Positions 37,201 to 49,200 of a DNA stretch of 64,000 bases are shown one piece after another. The stretch spans positions 7,450,001 through 7,514,000 of the forward strand of contig NC_059406.1 of the NCBI RefSeq assembly GCF_905220565.1. Direction: 5' to 3'. A program made the translations under genes and the position numbers. The notes under the pieces were generated by a model. It had not been told where the DNA came from and made no database searches. It saw only the letters and a list, made by a program, of their open reading frames with translations. Every line of letters starts with the position of its first letter. Within the stretch, counting starts at the first letter, position 1. This DNA comes from Melitaea cinxia (Eukaryota; Arthropoda; Insecta; Lepidoptera; Nymphalidae).

Positions 37201-40200
37201 ATTTGTTTGTTCATACGCTTTAATTTTTTGAGATTAACTGAAGTACTCTCACAACGCTGAGGTTAATGAATGCAATAAATCCCTTTTAACCCGTGCACAC
37301 GATGCTAATGTTATTTCAAAGGCAAGTAGAAATACCCTAATGAGAATTCCTTGCGTGGCGCAACAAAGGCAATCCTTCTGAATGCATGTTGAACACAAAA
37401 AGTCTGGATTTAAAGCCTCAAGCTGCGACAAATATCTACAACTCTCCTATATTTTGCTACATCCATGAAACGATAGATAAATGATATATTTTTGAGGTAT
37501 AAGGTATAAATTAAAACTATATTTACTTTTTGTAATTAATACGAGAACAGTGCAAATTGTCCATTAGCGCAGAGGGTAGCAAAGTGATGTCATTAGGTGA
37601 CGTAATTGCTTTTCCGCGTGAATGGACATAAGCCCCTACGAGTTGAAATTTGTTGAAGTGCCTCGATTAACGTGTTAAATGTCTTACAAAAACGTTTGGA
37701 GGAATATCAAAGGTGTAAGTTTAGAATAGAGCTATTTAACAATCAGCGGAGAGTAGAACCATTTTCTGTTCTATGTTTTCTCCAATAATTAATTATTGCC
37801 ATAATATATAAGAGAATACCGTTAAAATATAATTATATGTTCTAAAAATAAGATTAATCTTTATCGATCTATTAGAATAGATCTAGTTATCTAGTTTATT
37901 AGAATAGATTAAGTTAGAACTTAATCTATCTATAACTCACATTACGTAAGTGGATAGCTCATATTAATTGTGACAAAATGAAAAATCCTTTAATAGACAA
38001 ACGACATTGCAATCAAAAGCCTCTGTTTATTATGTCGGGACATTTTTCCGAGTCTAGACGAACTAGCAGAAAAAGGGCTGATTAAAAGTTGCCATTGTTG
38101 TTGATGCGCCTAGCGTAGCATTTATTACCCCGGTCCTAATTGTGAAGATTAAATGGACAATATGTTTAAATTATTTAAGTTTAAATGTAGGTATTATTCC
38201 ATAATAACATAGTAATAACAATATCTATTAAAAATTGCTTGTCACTTTAATATCTTCGTTAAATTAAATTTCAATGTTCATATTACTTTATTATATTTAT
38301 TTTAAATATATACTTCATATGAATTTTAATGTCAAAAAAGTCGGTTTCGAAAATTTGTTACAAGTACATAAGTCAATTGAAAGCTACGTTGACATAGTCT
38401 ACTTTTAAAAATAAAAACATGAACAAGTTAATTAGCCTGCGACAAGAATGTGTGTAACGAGGAATGGCATGCGTTTTTTTTTTTCTTTTCATCTCTACGA
38501 CAAACGGACAGACTAGATACCGTCTCTGAAGAACAATGCCTTAACAAGTCTCAACCGCAATTGTTGTGGGAGAAAAGAGGCTTTGTGCGTTCTAAGAGAT
38601 GGGTGAAATCATTGTTTTAATAACATAAGCTTTAACGCAAACTAATAACTATAATTGAAATCAATAGTATTACACTAATAATAATAAATATTCATTAGCG
38701 TAATTATTTGTAATAAAAATTTAATGATATTATAAATATATTATACATGACGATATTGATGTAATGAAAATTTAAGTAACGAATGAAACTATTATTAATT
38801 AATTTTCATATTTACTTAGTTACATTTCACGAAAGGCAAAATTTTATAAACTTTCTATTAAGACATAAATTCATTTTGTTCTGGTAAAATCTTACATAAC
38901 TTTAGCACATCTATAATATAAAAATGAGTCGCTGAATGTGTTGCTAAGCGCAAAACTCGAGAACGGTTGGACCGATTTCGCTAATTCTTTTTTTTAAATA
39001 TTCCTTGAAGTACGAGGATGGTTCTTACGGAGAGAAAAATTAAAAAAAAAATTAAATTTCCTGAAAAAGTCTAAAAACAACACTTTTCTATACTCCCATA
39101 CAGAAGATTTGTGATAATACTTAAAAGTCACTGTTAGGCGATAGGAAGTTCGCCGGGTCAGCTAGTAATATATATTTATAATAATTCTTATATAATAGTT
39201 GATTATAACTTAATAAAAACTCACCAGATTCGTAATATGGTTGAGTCCGATGTCTAGATTGTCTTTCCTGGTGCAATGGCGCTGAGGGTGCTGGTTCGGG
39301 AGGAGAATCCGCTGAGCCTTCTGGCGCACTTTCGGGACTCCGTCTGGATACTTCAGGAGCTGACAAATCAAAGTCAGTCCGTCTTGCAGACTCGTAGTCT
39401 GCTCGTCGTCGTGCTGATTCCGCGTCGAAAGCGGGTCGTCGTCCAGAATCTGCGTCGTACTCTCTCCCAAAATATCTCTTGGATTCGTATTCGTATGGCC
39501 GTCTCGATTCGTCGTAATTATGACGACGGGATTCGTAACGCCATCTGGACGTGTCAGGTGATCGTCGAGGTTCCCTGGACCGGCGACTGCGATGCGGAGA
39601 CCGACGAGCTGTATCGCGAGGTGTACAATATGCCTCTATGAATTCAACCTGTAACAAAATACGCACATATGTTAATACTTTTATAATCTGAACAAAATAT
39701 CGTAATAAATAATTAATATAACAACTGAAAAAAATGTCGTAACTGATCGGAAATCGGTTTCAATCGTCGACTTGAGTCAATGACAGTATACATTTAGTAA
39801 ACGCTACAATGGACATATAGAGCAAGGAATTCTGCATACCAAGTGACTATTAGTTGGAAAGAAGCCCTTCATCATGAAGGCCGATTATGTGGCAGAGTAA
39901 AGTGGTAATAAAATGCAGCGGTCACATATCCGGCGACCGTAACGGTCGGTTAGGCGTTCTTTCCCCTCGACAGGGTGTCATTACTGAGGATCGTTTCTGT
40001 TTATGAGAGGGAGCATAAAGAATATTATGAGATATTGTGCTTGCATTGACGATACGATGAGGTGATAACATTTCAAGGGACGGCCAAATTTAGTTCGCAA
40101 TGACAAATTCTATTGCAAACATCAGACATTTACATTTATATTAAATGCTCTAAGTGTCGAAGCTTTAAAATTCGGAAATAGTTTCAAAAAATTTAAAAAT

Positions 40201-43200
40201 TAATAAGTGGTAGTTGGTAAGTAGTCATAAATATACTTTGTCTAATTTAATTTATTGTACGGAAAATGTTTCCAGCTATTAAGCTCAATGATTTACTCCC
40301 ATATCCGTACCTCCGGACACGTAGGGTTATAAGTAGAATTTAGGATTCAAGAGATTTAAATGACGAGAAATCTCTACGTAAATGAGAGTTCAGTCAACAA
40401 GTTTGATACGTAACCCTTGTACGTAATCTGATTACAAAACAATATTTAAAACTATCGCTTTCGACCTACGTTACGATTTTCGACAAAATTTCATCACAAG
40501 CGTCGTATCAAAAATTAATGATGGAATTATAAAATAAACGCGTAGGCAGTCATTATACGTCGCTAGGGTGACATTACAAACAAAATAAAATGATTATAAG
40601 CCGGTTTCGAAGCTGGCCCCAGGCCTGTTCTTTATTCAAACTTTTACCATTGACTGGAGGCTAGGGCTAGCCTCATCTGGTGCATTGTTTAACGATTCCT
40701 TCGTACGCATGAAAATTTATTTACATAATTAAACATCGGTCGCGCCACCCTCGTTCTGATTTGCGATGTCTACGAGATTTTGTTTCGCTATTTACATATT
40801 TTGTTCAAACGCTTAATTAGATTCGGTCGTGAGGCATTTTTACATTCTAAATGATGATGCCTTAATTAAAAAAGTCTGATTTCGACTCGATTACATTTCA
40901 TTAAATATCAAGGTTGTATACAGTAAAAGTGACTCACTTCCACTCATAAGTCGTTTATCTTTACAAGATAAGCAATATGTATACTTTTATAAAGCGAAAT
41001 AAATTCATTCAGAACTATATAAAAATGTATATTAGGGTATTATTCGTTTCGTATTATTTACCAATTCAAATCAATGTTCCTATTGAATCGAAAGGGGTTA
41101 GCCGAGAGGGATCGAATTGAATCTGCTCAAGCACACATGTTCACTTCTGGCTATTCATCAATCGTATCGCATAATGGGGAAATAAACTACAGCTCACTTC
41201 CTCAACTACATATATATTACTAATAGTTTACTTCCTGTTAAAACATGGACAATGTAAGCAACAAGGCTTAGTTAATTTAACATATATTATGTATATCCGT
41301 AAAAATATATTAAATACGAGTTGATAATATTTTATTATTTTAATAGTTAATTATCAAGGGCTTAATTGTGTCAATAACTTACAAAATATTTTTTTACAAA
41401 TAATGACGGTTTTTAACATGAACATTTATTACACAATTAAGTTTGTCACATTGATTTATAAAAAAAAAAACTAAAACACAACTCTTATCAAATGGAAACG
41501 TATTCGGCAGATATAAATGTTTTTTACGAAACTGAATGACTTGCACTCATGATGATAATTTATTTTTGTCTCATTTGTCGTTCACAATATCTTCTTAGTA
41601 TTTATTTAGTAGTAGTTGGCGCCGTTCTTGACTCTTTTGACTCTACATATAATATACTAATGTACTATGCGCTAAACGTATCTCTCCGCTATCCTAAACC
41701 TAAGTCATTTATTTAGTTATATTTCCACTACATTAAAAAAAGCTACTAAAATTATTACTAAAGGAAAAGAAAGTATAACACTACTACATCATTCGCGGAT
41801 TTCAAATTACTATTAAGCTAAACATAATTGTGTTTGCTCGCAAACGAAAAAAAACCGACTTCAATTACATTGACGAGTAATACAACGTAGATCGACGAAA
41901 AAACCATCGACCACATGATAAACATCAGCTTCCGATTAAATTAAAAATTATCAAAATCGGTACACCCACTAAAAAAATATTGCGGATTTTCGAGAGTTTC
42001 CCTCGATTTCTCTGGGATCCCATCAACAGATCCTGGTTTCCTTATCATGGTACCAAATTAGGGATATCCTCTTTTCAACAAAAAAAGAATTATCAAAATC
42101 GGTACATCCAGTAGAAAGTTATGCGGTATTATACAACGTAGATCGATGAAAAAAGCGTCAAGCAAAAACGCATTTTTAGATATAACTCAAAAAGTTATTG
42201 TTAGATCTCAAATAAATTTAAATAGGACCAGATGACACACACCACCTTTTGATTAAAAGAAAATTTGTCGAAATCACTAAACTCAGTCAAAAGTTCTGAA
42301 GTAACATACATTAAAAAAAAATACAGTCGAATTGAGAAACTCCTCCTTTTTTGGAAGTCGGTTAAAAAACTAACTAATTAAAACAAGATATTGTTATGTA
42401 TAGGTACTTTGTGTTAACATATGCAATGAATAAGGGGTGTCCATAGTTACCACGCTGGGCAGGCGGGTTGGTGACCGCAGTGTAGCTGGCTAAGATAGTG
42501 TTGTACACTCGGGATATGTAAAGGAATTTGGAAAGCTGCGTCGCATCTTTTGGATATCCTTGCCACAATGCCATAAGAACAAGATGTTCGACCAGTGCGC
42601 CCTGCCAGTCATGACATACGGAGCAGAGACGTGGAACTTGACGGTGAAGCTAGCCCACTCACTGCATGTCACTCAGAGAGCTATGTAGGGGTCTATGCTC
42701 GGGATCTCAATAAAAGGTCTAAAATGAGAATATCCGACAGTAGACAATAGTTACTGACACAGTTCAGAAATGTAGCAAACTGAAGTGGCGGTGGGCTGGT
42801 TATATCTGTCTTAGAACCGATGCTCGGTGGAGCAAGAAGGTTTTTGGATGGAGGCCATGGCTCGGTAAACGTAGTGTTGTGTTGCCAGGTGGACCGACGA
42901 TTTGAGGAGGCAATGACTGGATGGCTAAAGCGGGTGATAGGATCTTGTGGCGTACCCTAGGGGAGGCTGGATGTATCCAGCAGTGGACTGTAAAAGGCTG
43001 ATTATGATGATAATTTATACAACGCATAAAACTATACAGAAACAGACAGTCATGTTCTCTAATGTTCATTGTTATTAAGTTCAAATAAAACATAGACAAA
43101 CACATTCGAATTAAAAAAGTATCCAAACGAGTTTTAGTTTGCAATGAATACTCACTTTAACATCTGTGGTATAATATGAATTACTTATCTAGTAAGTGGG

Positions 43201-46200
43201 CGACAGCGAAAAAGTTTAATATAGAGAAAGTACGATTCCGGGTTCACCCGCTATGAGTAATACCAACAGAATGAAGGATGTGGGACAAGATGTAGTTTTC
43301 AGACGGCCACATGAGTCAGCCCGGCGATTTATAAATACCGGAGACACGCCTCCTGGCTGCCCAGCCTAAAATAGTACACTGCAGTGTCGTATAACATAAA
43401 CATTGAATGCTTCTTTGATCACTCATCAAGTCTGCGTGAAAAAAATATCAACAGACGATTCGGCAGATCCGATGATAACTAACTATAACTCGAATAGAAC
43501 GCAGACTGTTATAAAAACTTTAAATTATTTGCATTTAAAACATAATATTTTACTTAAAATTTTGCTAATAAAACTAATGTGCCTTATTATTTAAATACCT
43601 CATTATAAACAATACTCATTAGGAGCATATAGTAAAAATCATTTCCGTCATATATTTATGAGTTCAAAATGATTCATCAATTTAAATATTACAAATACAA
43701 TTGTATTTATTAGCGTAAGTTAGATCAACTATTCAATCAGTCAGTTTCTAATGATCTTCCGAAACATTGAACAAACCCAAAATTTAAGTAACTTCATTTA
43801 AGATATTTAATTATTTAACACTTGCCGTATTATTGCATTGGTAATAAATATAATGTAATGAAATGTCTTAGCGGCTAAATGTCTGCCAGCATTAAAAAAT
43901 GTGGTTGAACTGCGTTTTCCCCCATCCACAATTGGCGCGGTCAATCTTACATTGCGAACTCCTGTCTAGTCACGTTCAGCAAACCAGAGCTAGCAAACAG
44001 GTTCCATACAAGTAAACCTGTATCTTTTATTCTTTTCACTTTCATAACTACCACTGCGAACGTGCTTTTCAATTATACGCAGTTATTTGCTCGTAAGCTT
44101 TAACGTCTGATACATGTCTATCCAATTTTCTTCTGCATATTTACTCTATTTATTTCAATTAATAGCAAACTAAGATTTTAATTAATTAAAAGAACTAGTC
44201 TTAACGTACATTTTCTCTTCAAGGGTACTAATGTGACCCGGAAAATTAGACGCAATTGTTGCAAATGACAAAACAAGCGGAGACGGGAAATAAGCTTAAT
44301 TAGTAAGTTGCAAGTCCAAATCGCCTAAGGACCGAGGGTCTTCTTAAGTAGACCCTTACAAATCCTTCAATGAAGGGAGCAATTAGGAAAGAAGTTCTCG
44401 ACGCTTTAAAAGGACATCGCACTTCAAATATTGTTTCTTCAACATTTATTATACTGTACTTATATTTTATGTTATAGTTTGTCTACATAGAAAAGCCAAT
44501 AATATTTTTAAACTTCCATTTGTAGTAGGTACGTATTTGGTGAATGGTTTTACGAAAAACTATAGTATCATTGTATTCGAGCTGCATTCGTGTTTATTCA
44601 CATTTTTTTTAATCTGTCTGAGCTCCCTTTTTGTGAATGCCCGTCCCAAGACAGACACTCAACAGGAGACCGAATCGACTACGACTATGAAAATAAATTA
44701 TTACTGCAAACTACGAGTGCTCTTAACAAAGGCAAGCAAAGCAATTTTTTTTGTACATTATAACACATCTATATGTACATATTTTGATTAATTGTAAAAC
44801 AAATTCCTTAGTGATAGACGCTCGATAGTAAATAAATAAAACTTAGCTAGAAATTTTAACTTGTTGACTTTGACAATTGTAAATGAAATTTACTAACTTT
44901 AGAGGATTGATCTTTACTTTTCGATAAAAGATTGCAAGAGAGAACAAACTTTGCTCTCCGAACTTGTAACTAACTTAAGTCAACTCTAGGGACAACCAGT
45001 AGCTTCTAATCAATATTTATTACTTTATTTTAATTTTGTTCTGTTTGATCCTGCTCTACGAGAACCCTCAAAACTTTGCTTTTATTAAATATTTTTTTAG
45101 ATTTTCTTAATATAGAATATTGAACCCGTTGTTCTAAAACCTCATTATATTTATAGTTATCCCTAGTGTGTTGAAATATTAAAAATACAATAATAGTACC
45201 TAAGTAAAGATATTTAGTCTGACTTAACAACGTTCAAGACGATTACGCTCAGCAATTTTTTTGAATGATTCATCGACATCATGCATCTTCAATCTAAAAG
45301 TACTTTGATGAATTTATCTACAATGAATTGTATTTTATTAAAACAATCTATACGTTGCATAAGTGTTCTATAAAGTCCAAGATTTTACATTGTCATTATT
45401 TTCTAATCAATACAAATACTTTACAGTTATAGTATACTGTATACACTATACAGTAAGGGATATGGAGGTATGTATGTATGTATATTAAATTTACTACGCC
45501 TATATGCTTAGCTATTTACACAGTTTTTCTATAAATTTTACTCACCACATGCACCACTAAAATCCATTGTGCTATTTGTCGCATTTTAGACATTAACTTC
45601 TTATTTGAAGGCATCGTCACTAACACTATTTAAAGTATGTAAGGAATTCACAAATAGCATAGAACGATCAACTACTTTATCGACCGTTTCACTAGTGACA
45701 CGCACACATAGAATCCGCTAAACTAGAACTAAATACACTTTCACACTACTTGTTCACGTTCTATATACACTTATAAGTTTTTATCGTCAATTCTCAGGTA
45801 TGTCTAGGCGTTTTGCAGTAAAAACCTGCGATATGAACGCCTAAAACGGTTCAGTCGACTACTTGACGAGTCCAACTGTAGACTGACAACACAGCTCAAA
45901 CACTACGCGAATGTGTAAAACGGTGACTCATCGCCCCGCATACTGTTTACCAAGGCTTGAGTCATCGCGCGGTGGAATAAACCATTTAGCGATAAAGCGC
46001 TGCTCGGGTGCCGTTCTAAACGCAACTCAATATGAACGTAGTTTTTAAAGCGCTAGAGCGCGTTGTTATGTGAAACGGACTCCATTAATACCTCGATTCC
46101 GCACGTGTCCTTAAGCGTGTTACGCAAGTTTGAACTTTATGTTTAAGGAACTGCGTATAAATTAGAATGTTTCAAGTTAGCTAGGCATAGAAACAAACTT

Positions 46201-49200
46201 TCGCGTTTAAATTTCGACTCGTTTGTCGTTATGTTAGATTACGAACTCGACTAGGTCGAATGCCATTTTGAGGTCGTTTACGCTGAAGTTAGTACAAATT
46301 ATCTACAGCAATGATAAAGGAAGTATGAGTAATTCGATCAACATGGAGCTCTTGAGTACGAATGCATAATTAAAATAACTAGGTATATAGGTACATAATA
46401 ATTACTTAACTATATACAAAAAAATATAATGCATAAGTACAGAAACAAACATAGTTTTTTTAGAAAAACCAACATTTTTTAACATAAATCTGGTATAGGT
46501 ACTTTGGATATTAGTAATAATAATAATCAGACTTTTAACGTCAAACTAAAATTTTAATGCAGTCTATCATACCTGTACCTACCAACTTTGTTCTTACCGC
46601 ACGATATAATTTTTGCATTTTAAACAAACTAATTTGAATATAGGTGTCCGTAGGTGTCGTAAGAGACGACTAAGGGATAACACAGTTCCACTACCAACTT
46701 GGAACTTATAAAGCCGACCGATGGCGGGATAACCATCCAACTGCTGGCTTTGAAATATACAGACCGAAGACGGGCAGCAGCGTCTTCGGTGCGACAAAGC
46801 CAGCCCTGCGGTCACCAACCCGCCTGCCCAGCGTAGTCACTATGGGTAAAACACATGAGTTCACGCCTTGTGGAGACAAGTTCGCGCCAAAAATGGCGAA
46901 ATGTTTGCATATTATAGTATTCAAATATTTGACGTGATCTGAGCGCTTGTGTTTGTATCGTGTTTCCTAACCCTCCGTCGCAGAACTATCATCATTCTAC
47001 GGGCTGTTGAGTGTGTGACGCTTATTAGAACAAATTTCCTTATGGGGCGTTACGGAAGGGTACCATAGCCGACAAAACGTCCGTAACGTTAAATAAAAGC
47101 GTAAAATTCTTATGTATAGTCATGTATGATGGTTATACATTGTCTACTGTATAGTATACGTGATGACTGTTATTATAATTGTATTTTGCTATTATTATTA
47201 TATCATTCGATAATTATTATATATTTTTATAAATCATTGTAAATACAATAAAGGTATATTATACGTGAAGCAAAAACTTTGTACCCCTTTTTACGAAAAT
47301 TACGTGGACGGCGAAATATGAAATTTCGCACCACTCATAAGTTTATATAGAGGAGTGCAGAATGCTCATTTTTTTAAACGGTTTTATTTAGCTCACCCCG
47401 TTTGTTTTATTATTTATTCTTGGGTCAAATTTAGTAATTCAAATTTCACCCTCTTCCTGTCAACCGATTAATCTGAAATTTTGTATACACTTTGGATTTT
47501 GGTGACAATACAATTATGTTTATTCATTATCATTATAAATTCAAGATGGCCGCCGCTACAAAATGGCGGATAATTTATGTTTTATTAATCCCATCAATAT
47601 GGGTATCAAATGAAAGGGCTCAACAAGCAGAATACAATATACTATAAAAAATTGAAATCCAAGATGGCGGCCGCTACAAAATGGCGGATAACGTAGGTTT
47701 TATCAATCCCATCAATATGGGTATCAAATGAAAGGGCTCAACAAGCAGAATACAATATACTATAAAAAATTGAAATACAAGATGGCGGCCGCTACAAAAT
47801 GGCGGATAACGTAGGTTTTATCGATCCCATCAATATGGGTATCAAATGAAAGTGCTCAACCAGTATAATCAATGTACTATATAAAATTAAAATCCAAGAT
47901 GGCGGCCTCTACAAAATGGCGGATAACTTAGGTTTTATCAATCCCATCAACATGGGTATCAAATGAAAGGTCTCAACAAGTAGAATACAATTTACTATGC
48001 AAAATTGAAATCTAAGCTGGCCGCCGCTACCAAATGTCTGATAACAATTTTTTATCAATCCCACCAATATGGGTATCAAATAAAAGGGCTTGACAAGAAG
48101 AATACAGTGCACTATACAACCTCAATATTTAAGATGGGCCTTGCAATAATGAAGCACTAAATGAATTAAACAGAATGCGAAATAAAAACTAAAAACTAGA
48201 AAATAAAAATAGGTAAAAAAAACTTTTTAAGTTAAACGGTTTTATGTTAAACATACATTGCAATGTTTAAGATAAATGTACTAAAAACCAAAAAATAATA
48301 AAATAGATACAGTCGTGGGAATTATAAACATATGCATAGACTAGACTAAAATAAAACCGTGGGGCACGTCAATTGTCTACAAATTATCGACTTAATGTGC
48401 GATAGAAGAATCGTTTAATTCGTCGTTAAAATAGGCAGTTGGCCCGCAGACGGTGAGGAAATTACTTACTATTTTCTTGCTCATGGAAATTCCAATAGTT
48501 ATACACTCCATGTAAATAAAAGAGATGTTTCAACTAGTTTATCGTTGGACATTCACACTGCTGGCTGGCGAGGAATCGTTTCACTGCTCGTAGTTTGTCT
48601 TTAATCGACAAAACATATGATAAAAGTACTACTCGCTCACCACTATGAAACCCTAAAACTCGCTTATAATCGAGCTTGCTAGCTTGTTTCCACATTCTAG
48701 CCCTACTTATCACACGTCCATCTTTGTCGGTTGAACAACTGCCTAATTATAGTGTAACATTACAAAACAAACATTTTAATCAACGATTGTAGACAATTGA
48801 CGTGCCCCACGGTTTTATTTTAGTCTAGTCTATGCATATGTTTATAATTCCCACGACTGTATCTATTTTATTATTTTTTGGTTTTTAGTACATTTATCTT
48901 AAACATTGCAATGTATGTTTAACATAAAACCGTTTAACTTAAAAAGTTTTTTTTACCTATTTTTTTTTTAATTATGCATAAAAAGTAAAATAAATTAATA
49001 AAAAAAAAAAACATTACACACACTATCATGTATTTGACACACACACGCATATTATACTCTTTTGTTGATTTTCAAATTGAAAAATTAAAAAAAAGGTTCT
49101 TTATTTTCATTATTTTTTGGTTTTCTTTAATTAAATTATTTTATTCTGATCGAATTTCGACCTCCGGTCGACCACTAGTTAAGATAATTTTGTAAAGTAT

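Larger units (their letters stand above)
47270..49178 (+). mobile_element. Composite repeat with a Helitron-like 3' end
   Basis: Starts near ACTTTGTACCCCTTTTTACG, a motif I know from lepidopteran repeats. It passes through the 118 bp minisatellite and the long inverted repeat, and ends with a hairpin CGACC-TCC-GGTCG (49158-49170), ACCA and CTAG (49175-49178) followed by T. The hairpin-CTAG-T end fits a Helitron. No TC start was fixed, and the interior could be several insertions. Confidence 0.5.

Noticed and set aside
39276..39641. 121-codon plus-strand frame
   Set aside because: Antisense shadow of the Arg/Tyr-rich exon. No family motif and no splice context of its own.
47909..48112. 67-codon minus-strand frame with an internal repeat
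   Set aside because: It merely translates two units of the minisatellite.
47543..48130. Regular repeats that might suggest a CRISPR array
   Set aside because: The 118 bp units are contiguous with no unique spacers, in a eukaryotic intron. This is a minisatellite.
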